Shown in pieces: positions 8,723-16,766 of a stretch of DNA of 64,000 nt. The first letter of the stretch is position 1. Each line of letters opens with the position of its first letter. Made by a program: the position numbers and the translations under genes. The notes beneath the pieces are model-generated. The model did no database searches. It was not told the origin of the DNA and saw nothing but the letters and a program-made list of their open reading frames with translations. The stretch comes from Acinetobacter proteolyticus (lineage in GTDB: Bacteria > Pseudomonadota > Gammaproteobacteria > Pseudomonadales > Moraxellaceae). The stretch covers positions 3,205,470-3,269,469 of the forward strand of contig NZ_KB849179.1 in NCBI RefSeq assembly GCF_000367945.1, read 5' to 3'.

Positions 8723-10573
8723 ATGAAAATGTCTGTTCAGGTGGGGGCGTCTTTCTCGCTGATGCGTTACTTTCTCGGGACTTTATTGTTGTTATGTGGG
8801 TCTTTGACTTACGCCCAAGAAAATTCATCCGCACCGTTGCTGAGCCCTGAACAGGCTTTTGCATTTACGGTTGAATCAACACAGCCCAATCAGGCACGTT
8901 TACATTGGTCGATTCAGCCGAATTATTATCTTTATCAGCATAAGTTTGAAGTGCAGCAGGGGAATCAGCCCGTTGCACTGACTTTACCAAAAGCAGTCGA
9001 GCAGTATGATGAGAACTATGGCCACAGCCAAGTTTATTATCAACAAGCCGAATTTAGTATTCCAACCCAAGCCTCGCAGCATTATCGTGTCACTTGGCAG
9101 GGTTGTGCCAAAGACCGTATTTGCTATCCGCCACAGAATATTGAATTCCAGACCGATGCGGATGGCTTGATCAGTGCTCAGAATATCAGTACAAATACCA
9201 AAAAAAGTTTTTTAGATGTCGCTCGTTCATCTCAAGCTTTAAATACCCAAACTGCAAGCAATGATGAAGGGCAAGCTGAGCCAGCTGCACAAAGCTCAAA
9301 TTCAAATGATTCAGGCGTGATGGCACAAGACCAAAAATGGTCAAGTGCGCTTGAACAGCATTCCTTGGCTTATAGTCTTTTACTGTTCTTGGGTTTAGGG
9401 ATTTTATTGGCATTTACGCCGTGTTCCTTGCCGATGTTACCGATTTTGACTTCCTTGATTGTACGAGACAATAAAGGTGTTAAAGCGTGGGCGATTGCAC
9501 TCACTTTTGTCGTGAGTATGGCCTTGATCTATGCGGTACTCGGTCTAATTGCTTCTGCGGCAGGATTGAATTTCCAGCGTTGGTTACAACAGCCTGCCAC
9601 CTTGATTGCATTTAGCATATTGTTCGTGGTATTTGCCCTCAATCTATTTGGTCTGTTCGAGTTGAAATTGCCGCAGAACTGGGTCAATCGACTGGACCAA
9701 CTGCAGTCTAATCAAAAAGGCGGCACCTTGGTTGGTGCCAGTGTGATGGGGATGATCTCTGCACTGTTGGTCGGGCCATGTATGACCGCACCTTTGGCAG
9801 GGGTGTTACTGTTTATTTCGCAAACACAAAGTCAATGGCAAGGTGCGCTGTTGCTGTTTACACTGGGCTTTGGCATGGGGATTCCTTTGCTGCTCGCCAG
9901 TGTATTGGGCGCAAAAGCTTTACCTAAAGCTGGTGACTGGATGAATCAAATCAAGGTGATTTTTGCCTTTTTAATGCTGGCCTTGAGCATTTACTTTATT
10001 CGGCCTTTATTGCCAGAACTCGCGATTCAAATTCTTAGCCTAGTTCTCGGTTTGACCTTTATTATTTATGCGGCTTATCGTCTGTTTGCTCAGAAAAGTA
10101 AGCTGCAATGGCTCTATGCACTGTTACTGATTTTAGCCATTCCAGCACTGGCCTTTAATCAATATCAGCATTTTCAAAGTCTGAGTTCGGTTCAGGCAGA
10201 TCAATTGGCTGAATGGCATGTGGCACAGACGGCAGATGAATTTCAGCAGATCTTAGCCAATGCACCTAAAGATCGTGGCATTGTGATTGATGTCTATGCG
10301 GACTGGTGTGTGGCCTGTCAGCCGATTGAGCATCGTATTTTAAAAGATGTAGAGGTACAGCATGCATTGTCGGGCTATTATCTGATTAAACTGGATTTAA
10401 GCCATTATGATGCCTCCCATCAAGTATTGTTGGCGGAGTGGGATATTTTAGGGCCACCGACTTACTTATTCTTAGATCAGCAACAACAAGAAATTCGCTC
10501 GCTACGCTTAACGGGTGCATTTCAGAAAGCTGAGCTATTACAGCAACTGGCTTTATTTAAAGGGAAACAATAA
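8723..10573 (+). CDS. dsbD: Thiol:disulfide interchange protein DsbD
   Basis: 616 residues. It passes electrons from cytoplasmic thioredoxin to periplasmic DsbC/DsbG and related proteins. Domains in order: signal peptide (LLLLCGSLTYA); periplasmic alpha domain with the Cys pair in GCAKDRICYPP; a membrane beta domain of about eight segments with the redox Cys in FTPCSLPMLP and GPCMTAPLAG; and a periplasmic thioredoxin-like gamma domain with CxxC in DWCVACQ. All six redox Cys are present. In-frame ATGs also occur at 8687, 8729 and 8762. 8723 has GAGAGAAT upstream, while 8762 would start right at the signal peptide. It is followed 2 bases later by a GST gene, so probably co-transcribed. Confidence 0.92.
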   Translation: MKMSVQVGASFSLMRYFLGTLLLLCGSLTYAQENSSAPLLSPEQAFAFTVESTQPNQARLHWSIQPNYYLYQHKFEVQQGNQPVALTLPKAVEQYDENYGHSQVYYQQAEFSIPTQASQHYRVTWQGCAKDRICYPPQNIEFQTDADGLISAQNISTNTKKSFLDVARSSQALNTQTASNDEGQAEPAAQSSNSNDSGVMAQDQKWSSALEQHSLAYSLLLFLGLGILLAFTPCSLPMLPILTSLIVRDNKGVKAWAIALTFVVSMALIYAVLGLIASAAGLNFQRWLQQPATLIAFSILFVVFALNLFGLFELKLPQNWVNRLDQLQSNQKGGTLVGASVMGMISALLVGPCMTAPLAGVLLFISQTQSQWQGALLLFTLGFGMGIPLLLASVLGAKALPKAGDWMNQIKVIFAFLMLALSIYFIRPLLPELAIQILSLVLGLTFIIYAAYRLFAQKSKLQWLYALLLILAIPALAFNQYQHFQSLSSVQADQLAEWHVAQTADEFQQILANAPKDRGIVIDVYADWCVACQPIEHRILKDVEVQHALSGYYLIKLDLSHYDASHQVLLAEWDILGPPTYLFLDQQQQEIRSLRLTGAFQKAELLQQLALFKGKQ

Positions 10574-10575
10574 CA

Positions 10576-11271
10576 ATGTATCAACTCTTTATTGGCAATA
10601 AAAACTACTCCACTTGGTCGATGCGTCCATGGATTTTACTTACACAAGCGGGGATTTCCTTTCAGGAGCATGTGATTCAGTTTGATAGTTTTGAACCTGA
10701 AAGTGAATTTAAAACAAAGATTTTAAAGCTCAATCCAACCGGAAAAGTCCCTGCGTTAGTGAATGGTGATCTCATCATTTGGGATAGTCTGGCGATCTGT
10801 GAATATATTGCGGAACAGCATCCAGAACTTGAGTTATGGCCACAGGAGAAGACATGGCGTGCTCGAGCACGTTGTATCAGTGCTGAAATGCACAGTAGCT
10901 TTCAAAGCTTACGCAATCTTTGCCCCATGAATGTCGAAGCAGATCTAAGCCATATTGGCAAACAACTCTGGGCCGAACATGCACAGTTGCGTGCCGAGGT
11001 GGCTCGAATTGATCAAATCTGGTCACAACGTCCAAGCGAAGATAGTTTTTTATGTGGCGAGTTTAGTATTGCAGATGCATTCTATGCGCCTGTGGTGATG
11101 CGTTTTGAATGCTATCAACTGCCACTCTCCACATCCAGCCAAGCCTATGTGCAAAAAATCTTGTCTTTGGCATCGGTACAGCAATGGATTGACGAAGCTA
11201 AACAGGAACAGATGTTTGTGCCTTTTGATGAACCTTATCGTCAACATCGAGAAGAATTTTTGAAAGGCTAA
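10576..11271 (+). CDS. Glutathione S-transferase family protein
   Basis: 231 residues. An N-terminal thioredoxin-like GST domain (residues 1-80) has the family stretch NYSTWSMRPWILLTQAGI, with Ser/Thr/Tyr near the glutathione thiol, the cis-Pro loop NPTGKVPAL, and WDSLAICEYIAE. It is followed by the helical C-terminal domain with the N-capping motif SIADAFYAPVV. It resembles YfcF/zeta-like bacterial GSTs. The enzyme would conjugate or reduce using glutathione, whose synthetase gshB is also in this window. It starts 2 bases after dsbD. Confidence 0.87.
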   Translation: MYQLFIGNKNYSTWSMRPWILLTQAGISFQEHVIQFDSFEPESEFKTKILKLNPTGKVPALVNGDLIIWDSLAICEYIAEQHPELELWPQEKTWRARARCISAEMHSSFQSLRNLCPMNVEADLSHIGKQLWAEHAQLRAEVARIDQIWSQRPSEDSFLCGEFSIADAFYAPVVMRFECYQLPLSTSSQAYVQKILSLASVQQWIDEAKQEQMFVPFDEPYRQHREEFLKG

Positions 11272-11279
11272 ACAGTAGT

Positions 11280-11309
11280 GTAATGAAGGCAGATCCATGC
11301 CTTCATTAC
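11280..11309. terminator. Bidirectional terminator between convergent genes
   Basis: Perfect 12-bp arms (gtaatgaaggca / tgccttcattac) with a 6-base loop, exactly filling the space between the GST stop and the stop of the diguanylate cyclase on the other strand. T-runs are short, so efficiency is uncertain. Confidence 0.7.
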
Positions 11310-11310
11310 A

Positions 11311-12498
11311 TTAACTACTAATCAGATCTGTAAAGATTCTAACTTGATTACGTCCCCCAGCTTTGACTGCATATAGGGCTTGATCGGCTTGACTGATAAT
11401 CAGATGAGGTTCGTCCGCACTGAGTGAGCTGCTAATCCCAAAGCTGGCACTGACGACGAACTCTTGTTTGTGCTCTGTGATAAATCGCAATTGCGAGACT
11501 GCCAAGCGGCAGCGTTCTGCCACGTTCTGTGCCTGTGCCGTGGTGGTGTTGGGCAGTAATAAAATAAACTCTTCGCCGCCAAAACGGCCGATGATGTCCT
11601 GATCACGCAAATTATTGGCCAAGCATTTTGCGACCTGTACCAAGACCTGATCTCCCATACTGTGTCCGAAATGATCATTAATACTTTTAAAATGATCCAG
11701 ATCCAGCAGGATGATCGAATACAGTGGCTCAGGCTGTTGATGTAATTTTTCTAAATAGCTGCCGATACTGCGCCGATTCAGCACATTGGTCAGCGGATCC
11801 AGACGACTGAGGATTTGAATGGTCATCTCCCGAGTCCGCCATTGCGTCAGCAGAATTTCAAACAGAAATAAACAGGCCAACATGATTGGCAATAAGAAAA
11901 ACATCATACTGCCGACCCAAAACGGGTGCATGGACACTTCATTCAGGCGCTGCATATTAAATAATGGTGCATAGGTCAGCACCCCAATCATACTGAGGTA
12001 GTTGCAGAGCAATAAGGCAAATGTTGCTGGAATGAGTGCGCAGTACACCATCCTACGGTCAAACAGCACCAAGCCTACACCGACCACACTGACATAACCG
12101 ACCATGGTGGCAGGGCTAAAACTTCCTACCAAATAGCTGTTATGGCACAGCATTGCAGTAAAGACCTGTACGCTCAGAATAGGTAGAATACTTTGTGCCC
12201 AAAGTTGTTCTTTAAACAGATGACAAGGGATGATCAAGAGTAGCAGAACCACCAACATGAGCAGACTGGTCCATAATTGTGAACGTACCAGATTCAAATG
12301 CACCCATTCATAGTACTGCGTGTTAAGTAAGACAAAAATGTCCCAACTGATCCAAAACAGGTTCATAAATGCTGCAAGTATCAGCAATAAAATACTTTTT
12401 TTGAGTATAGTCCAATTGACTACAATATGATGTTCCCAAGAAAGCTTAAAGCCCCATCTTTTTGTGTCAGTTGACCTATTAAAACGAATCTTCACCAT
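11311..12498 (-). CDS. Membrane-bound diguanylate cyclase (GGDEF)
   Basis: 395 residues. About six hydrophobic segments fill residues 25-215, followed by a C-terminal GGDEF domain with RLDPLTNVLNRRS, LLDLDHFKSINDHFGH and the active-site loop GRFGGEEF. An RDQD motif sits five residues before GGEEF, matching the RxxD product-inhibition (I) site, so the enzyme should be active and feedback-controlled by c-di-GMP. The membrane part could be a MASE-type sensor but is not assigned. The ATG at 12498 has GGA at good spacing; the ATG at 12504 is two codons longer. No EAL domain is present. Confidence 0.9.
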   Translation of the reverse strand: MVKIRFNRSTDTKRWGFKLSWEHHIVVNWTILKKSILLLILAAFMNLFWISWDIFVLLNTQYYEWVHLNLVRSQLWTSLLMLVVLLLLIIPCHLFKEQLWAQSILPILSVQVFTAMLCHNSYLVGSFSPATMVGYVSVVGVGLVLFDRRMVYCALIPATFALLLCNYLSMIGVLTYAPLFNMQRLNEVSMHPFWVGSMMFFLLPIMLACLFLFEILLTQWRTREMTIQILSRLDPLTNVLNRRSIGSYLEKLHQQPEPLYSIILLDLDHFKSINDHFGHSMGDQVLVQVAKCLANNLRDQDIIGRFGGEEFILLLPNTTTAQAQNVAERCRLAVSQLRFITEHKQEFVVSASFGISSSLSADEPHLIISQADQALYAVKAGGRNQVRIFTDLISS

Positions 12499-12726
12499 TG
12501 GCATGCATCCTTTTATGCAATGAGATTCCTAGGAACTGTAAAGTTGTCGTCAAAATACCGAAGAACGATTATTGAAATAACAATAACATCTTTAGAATGA
12601 GAAAAAAGTCGAACTCTGGGCTTTTTAATGCAAATCAGGACGGGAAAAATTCTTTGATAAATCGGCTGTTATCTGAATATCCAATCAATTTTATTTTATG
12701 ATGACAAAAGGGAATTAAGAGTGACA

Positions 12727-12753
12727 ATGGTCAGCCATAGCTGACCATTTTTT
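12727..12753. terminator. Hairpin with T-run
   Basis: Arms tggtcagc / gctgacca with loop cata, followed by a T-run on the plus strand. The only neighbour that could use it is the esterase gene ending at 12771 on the minus strand, where the T-run is on the wrong side. Function is uncertain. Confidence 0.4.
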
Positions 12754-12770
12754 ACACGATTTTATTTGGT

Positions 12771-13682
12771 TCAGTCACGATCAAGTACATGGGCAAATTC
12801 GGCAATATCAGCCAATGCTTGTTTGGCCTCAGGGAACCAAGCATTAAACATCTGAAAGTTATGCCACATGCCGGTATACAGCTTGAACTGAACTTTGACA
12901 TCGGCTTTTTCCGCTTTTTCTCTAAAGCGTTTTGAATCATCCAATAGAATTTCTTTAGAACCGACTTGTACCAAGGTGGGTGGAAGCCCTTTTAAATCAT
13001 CAAACAAGGGTGAAACACGTGGGTCATCGGCTTGAATGTTCTCTGTAAGATAATGATTGATACCGGCCTGTAAGGCCTCAATAGACAACAAGGCATCATG
13101 TTTCTGGTTAAAGCGTAGCGATTCACTGGTTAAGGTGAGATCGAGATAAGGCGACATCAGAATCAAGCCACTTGGCATCAACTCAGGTTGTTGTTTGAGA
13201 CGTAAACACAGTGCCAAGGCAAGGTTAGCACCGCAAGAATCACCTGAAATAATAATATCTTTCGGTTTAATGCCTTGTACCAACAGCGCTTGATAAACAT
13301 CGAAAATCGCATCAATGGCTTCTGGATAAGGATGTTCTGGTGCAAGTGGATAATCGACATGAATCACTTGCATTTGGGTGCGTGCGGCAATATCCGTCAT
13401 CAAGGCACGATGCGTATTTAAACTACCGAGGAAAAACGCACCACCATGAATATGAAAGATCAGCTGTGTTGCCGCTGCTTGGGCTTTGATTTCTTCACCG
13501 CGCACGCCTGCCAGACGTATTGGGCGAACTTGTACTGTTGGATTTTGTGGAAATAGACGACACAATTGGTCGAGTAAAGGACGTAGCGCATTTGGGGCCA
13601 AATTAAATTGGCTTGGTGTCCGAATCGTCGCTTTGAGTAAGGATTCAGTAAAATAATATTTCCAAACAGTAGCAAATTTCAT
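12771..13682 (-). CDS. Alpha/beta hydrolase, HSL-type esterase/lipase
   Basis: 303 residues. It has the hormone-sensitive-lipase family oxyanion motif HGGAFFLGS, the nucleophile elbow GDSCGANLA (catalytic Ser), an acid region near SKEILLDDSKRF (probable Asp), and the catalytic His in MWHNFQMF. Members hydrolyse short- to medium-chain carboxyl esters. There is no signal peptide, so it is cytoplasmic. It is a single gene, with ATG at 13682 preceded by a weak purine stretch. Confidence 0.9.
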   Translation of the reverse strand: MKFATVWKYYFTESLLKATIRTPSQFNLAPNALRPLLDQLCRLFPQNPTVQVRPIRLAGVRGEEIKAQAAATQLIFHIHGGAFFLGSLNTHRALMTDIAARTQMQVIHVDYPLAPEHPYPEAIDAIFDVYQALLVQGIKPKDIIISGDSCGANLALALCLRLKQQPELMPSGLILMSPYLDLTLTSESLRFNQKHDALLSIEALQAGINHYLTENIQADDPRVSPLFDDLKGLPPTLVQVGSKEILLDDSKRFREKAEKADVKVQFKLYTGMWHNFQMFNAWFPEAKQALADIAEFAHVLDRD

Positions 13683-13885
13683 AATTTTTCCATATTGTTA
13701 GATCAGTATACCAATAAGAAAGTTCTTGAAAACAAGCGATGCCTACGCACGACGATAATATCTGAAAAAATGTGCGCTATGACACCCTTACTCAGGTTAT
13801 ACCAAATAGTCATAATCAAGAATTGCAATATTGATTGAAGTTCTCAATACTTTCAGTTTGAAAGACCCTTAAGGATATTACAAAA

Positions 13886-14323
13886 ATGAAGAAAATTGCT
13901 TTAGCATTTGGATTGCTCGGTTTGACAACTTTTGCCAATGCAGCGGATGCGCTGAATGGCAGTGTTTGGCAGACCATCGATGATGAAACAAAACAGCCAA
14001 AGGCGATCGTGAAGTTCACGGAGCAAAAGGATGGAACTCTCACTGCGTCTATTCAAAAATATTTGGTAGCGGGTCAAGAAAATGCCTGTTCTAAATGTGA
14101 AGGAACCTATCACAACAAACCACTGAAAGGTGTGACCATTGTGCATGGCCTGAAAAATGTCGGTGGTGTGAATTACGATGGTGGTTCAATTATCGATCCT
14201 AAAAATGGAAAAACCTATAAATTGAAAGCTGAAATTATCGAAGGTGGTAAGAAGCTGAAATTACGTGGCTACATTGGTGTCGCTGCTTTAGGTCGTAACC
14301 AGACTTGGATTCGTACTAACTAA
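13886..14323 (+). CDS. DUF2147-family exported protein
   Basis: 145 residues. The signal peptide MKKIALAFGLLGLTTFANAA is followed by a small beta-rich domain: LNGSVWQTIDDETKQPKAIV, then KGVTIVHGLKNVGG, DPKNGKTYKLKAEI and KLRGYIGVAALGRNQTWIR. This is the DUF2147 pattern of periplasmic lipocalin-like proteins of unknown role. A CSKC pair sits mid-protein and could form a disulfide or bind metal. AAGGA lies upstream of the ATG. It is a single gene with a terminator. Confidence 0.85.
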   Translation: MKKIALAFGLLGLTTFANAADALNGSVWQTIDDETKQPKAIVKFTEQKDGTLTASIQKYLVAGQENACSKCEGTYHNKPLKGVTIVHGLKNVGGVNYDGGSIIDPKNGKTYKLKAEIIEGGKKLKLRGYIGVAALGRNQTWIRTN

Positions 14324-14340
14324 GCCAGATTTAAATAGCA

Positions 14341-14370
14341 AAAAACCGAGTCGTGAGACTCGGTTTTTTA
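14341..14370 (+). terminator. Rho-independent terminator
   Basis: Perfect 12-bp arms (aaaaaccgagtc / gactcggttttt) with loop gtga, 17 bases after the DUF2147 gene. Flanking A and T runs let it serve the convergent ArsC-like gene as well. Confidence 0.88.
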
Positions 14371-14390
14371 TTGCTGCTGATTGATCGAAT

Positions 14391-14741
14391 TTAAGCAGAT
14401 AAAGCTTGATACGCGGCCTCATCAAAGCCAATCACGAAACCTTGTGGCGTTTGCAGTACAGGACGCTTAATCAGGCTTGGCTGCGCGATCAGGGTGTCAA
14501 TCAGGTTCTGTTCATTGCTGGTGGCGTGTGCTTGCTCATCGGCAGTGAGTTTGCGCCATGTGGTGCCTTTTTTATTCAGTACTTTGTCTGCGCCAATCTC
14601 TTTTAACCAGATCGCTAAAGTATCTGCATCAATGCCTTGTTTTTTATAATCATGAAACTCGTAATTGATGCCGTTGGCCTGTAATGCATCAAAGGCTTTT
14701 TTCATCGAATTACAATTTTTAATGCCGTAAATTTTAAACAT
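14391..14741 (-). CDS. ArsC/Spx-family protein (YffB-like)
   Basis: 116 residues with a thioredoxin-like ArsC fold: FKIYGIKNCNSMKKAFDAL (single N-terminal Cys), YEFHDYKKQGID, TTWRKLT, IKRPVL. It belongs with the YffB/ArsC-like reductases rather than true arsenate reductases, since no ars genes are near. It probably uses glutathione or thioredoxin, with unknown substrate. The frame reaches back to 14777, but the ATG at 14741 begins at the first beta-strand and is preferred. Confidence 0.85.
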   Translation of the reverse strand: MFKIYGIKNCNSMKKAFDALQANGINYEFHDYKKQGIDADTLAIWLKEIGADKVLNKKGTTWRKLTADEQAHATSNEQNLIDTLIAQPSLIKRPVLQTPQGFVIGFDEAAYQALSA

Positions 14742-15178
14742 AGCGAAAACCATAAAAACAATAAAGAGATGAGCCAAAGCCTAACGTAAAAGATAGGGGA
14801 TATACCAGTTGAAATTTTTTATTCAGTTAATCGGTCGAGTATTTGAAGCGGAAACTCAGTGACAAAAATCATCATGTACTTTGAGCAGAATTGCTAAAGA
14901 CCAATTAAAGCAAGAAAATCTAAGATTTAGAAAAGAGAAAACCCGCATATAATCTTCCTGATTATGCGGGTCTCATTTCAACGTCCAATGTCTCATCCAT
15001 GCAAATAAACTTAATCTAAGTTTATTTTATCTTCCTACGGCGTCCTATCCCTTTTTGGTCATCCTGACCGCTTCCCTGTGCCGTGAAGCTATAATGCCGT
15101 TCTAGATGCGAAATAAAAATACACAAAAGCGACAAGTTATGTAAGCTAAAGAAGCGATCAAAGTGAACAAGTGTTCAC
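14742..15178. other. Intergenic region, about 440 bp
   Basis: Holds the promoter region of the ArsC-like gene and the space beyond the 3' end of the Crc-like gene. A hairpin with 9-bp arms (acccgcata 14941-14949 / tatgcgggt 14963-14971) lies in the middle, with an A-rich left flank. It may be a terminator facing the minus strand. No gene was recognised. Confidence 0.5.
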
Positions 15179-16003
15179 TTATTCGTGTATTTTATAGTCG
15201 ATAATCACCGGTGCATGGTCGCTAAACCATTGTTCTTTATAGACCCATGCATTTGTTGTACGTGCTTTCCAGTCTGGAGAGCAGGCATGGTAGTCGATAC
15301 GCCACCCAACATTTTTCGCACGTGCTTGACCGCGATTTGACCACCATGAATACAATTCTGCTTCAGGGCGAACTTCGCGGAAAGTATCCACATAACCTAA
15401 CTCATCATACATATGATCGAGCCAAGCACGTTCATGTGGCAGAACCCCAGAAGATTTCTGGTTGCCTGACCAGTTTTTAATATCGATGCGTTTATGCACG
15501 ATATTGTAATCCCCACAGACAATGATTGATTTATTTTCATCTCGCCACTGTTTGAGTATTTTGGCGTATTCTTGTAAAAACACGTCTTTGCGTGCTTGCG
15601 CTTCGTCACCGCTTGATCCTGATGGCAAGTATAACGAGGCAATATGAACAGTTTGTGACAGTCCTAAATCAAATTCAGCGGTGATAAAACGGCCCTGAGA
15701 ATCAGCCAATTCAAAGCCTAAACCATCTTTTACTGAAACGAATGGCAGACGGCTATAAATCGCCGTACCTGCATAGCCTGCACGTTCAGCAGGGAACAGA
15801 TGGGTATACCAGCCTTCAGGTTTAAATTTATCGGTCCATTGTTCATGCGTGATGCGACTTTCCTGCATACACACCACATCGGCACCCGACTGTTCTAACC
15901 ATTCGAGCAGGCCTTTGGTGACTGATGAGCGCAAGCCATTTACGTTAATTGAAACGACTCGAAGAATTTTTACATCACTTGGATAGCTATCCTTTGGTAT
16001 CAT
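15179..16003 (-). CDS. Exonuclease III-family protein, Crc-like
   Basis: 274 residues, one EEP (exonuclease III) domain. Active-site residues of ExoIII are present: Asn20 (SINVNG), Glu48 (MQES), Tyr125 (LYLPSG), Asp165 and Asn167 (GDYN), and Asp262-His263 (SDHAP). The sequence also carries stretches like Pseudomonas Crc (LPSGSSGDE, ERAWLD, LGYVDTFREV, NVGWRIDY) and lies divergent from pyrE, the position of crc in Pseudomonas. It may therefore be the Crc orthologue (catabolite repression control) that keeps nuclease residues, or simply an AP endonuclease. The frame runs on to 16063; the ATG at 16003 is chosen, and the pyrE start is 42 bases away. Confidence 0.85.
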   Translation of the reverse strand: MIPKDSYPSDVKILRVVSINVNGLRSSVTKGLLEWLEQSGADVVCMQESRITHEQWTDKFKPEGWYTHLFPAERAGYAGTAIYSRLPFVSVKDGLGFELADSQGRFITAEFDLGLSQTVHIASLYLPSGSSGDEAQARKDVFLQEYAKILKQWRDENKSIIVCGDYNIVHKRIDIKNWSGNQKSSGVLPHERAWLDHMYDELGYVDTFREVRPEAELYSWWSNRGQARAKNVGWRIDYHACSPDWKARTTNAWVYKEQWFSDHAPVIIDYKIHE

Positions 16004-16044
16004 ACGTCTGTTTAACCTCAATTGAAGAATTTGGAGCACTTTAT

Positions 16045-16695
16045 ATGACAACGCCTGTGTCATTTCATCCGCAAGCTTTTATCGAACTCGCATTATCACG
16101 TGGAGTGCTTAAATTTGGTGAGTTTACCTTAAAATCAGGCCGTGTCAGTCCTTATTTCTTTAACGCAGGTTTGTTAAACGATGGTGAAGCACTGTCTTTG
16201 TTAGCGCAAGGCTATGCCGATAAGCTGGTACAGTGTGACAATGTTGGTGTGATTTTTGGCCCAGCGTATAAAGGGATTCCTTTTGTCGCAGCAACAGCTG
16301 TGGCATTGTCTCAAGTACATGGCAAAAGCGTACCGTGGGGCTTTAACCGTAAAGAAGCCAAAGATCATGGTGAAGGCGGTGTGTTGGTGGGTGCTTCGGT
16401 TGCAGGGCAAAAGGTCTGGATCATTGATGATGTGATCACGGCGGGGACGGCGATTCGCGAAGTAGTCACTATCTTAAAAAATGCAGGTGCTGAAATTGCA
16501 GGTGTATTGGTGGCGTTAGATCGTCAAGAACGTGGTCAAGGTCAGCTTTCTGCGATTCAGGAAGTACAAAAAGAACTCGAAATCCCTGTGCATGCATTGA
16601 TCACCATGAAAGATTTGATGGATTATTTAGATGCGAAAGGCGAAAAAGACGCTTTGGCCAATATGCAGGCTTATCGTGAAAAATATGGTATCTAA
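16045..16695 (+). CDS. pyrE: Orotate phosphoribosyltransferase
   Basis: 216 residues. It converts orotate plus PRPP to OMP in pyrimidine synthesis. Motifs: FTLKSGRVSPYFFN at the N-terminus (orotate binding), GPAYKGIPF, the flexible loop NRKEAKDHGEGG, and the PRPP-binding motif VWIIDDVITAGTA. Length is typical. A longer frame starts at 15949 but overlaps the divergent Crc-like gene; the ATG at 16045 has TTGGAG upstream. It is monocistronic, with a terminator 17 bases after the stop. Confidence 0.95.
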   Translation: MTTPVSFHPQAFIELALSRGVLKFGEFTLKSGRVSPYFFNAGLLNDGEALSLLAQGYADKLVQCDNVGVIFGPAYKGIPFVAATAVALSQVHGKSVPWGFNRKEAKDHGEGGVLVGASVAGQKVWIIDDVITAGTAIREVVTILKNAGAEIAGVLVALDRQERGQGQLSAIQEVQKELEIPVHALITMKDLMDYLDAKGEKDALANMQAYREKYGI

Positions 16696-16711
16696 GTTTT
16701 AGATGTAAACG

Positions 16712-16737
16712 AAAAGGAAGCTGAGGCTTCCTTTTTT
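16712..16737 (+). terminator. Rho-independent terminator of pyrE
   Basis: 10-bp arms (aaaaggaagc / gcttcctttt), 4-base loop, T-run on the plus strand. Confidence 0.88.
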
Positions 16738-16766
16738 ATTCTTTGGTTTTGAGCGGGAAAATACGA

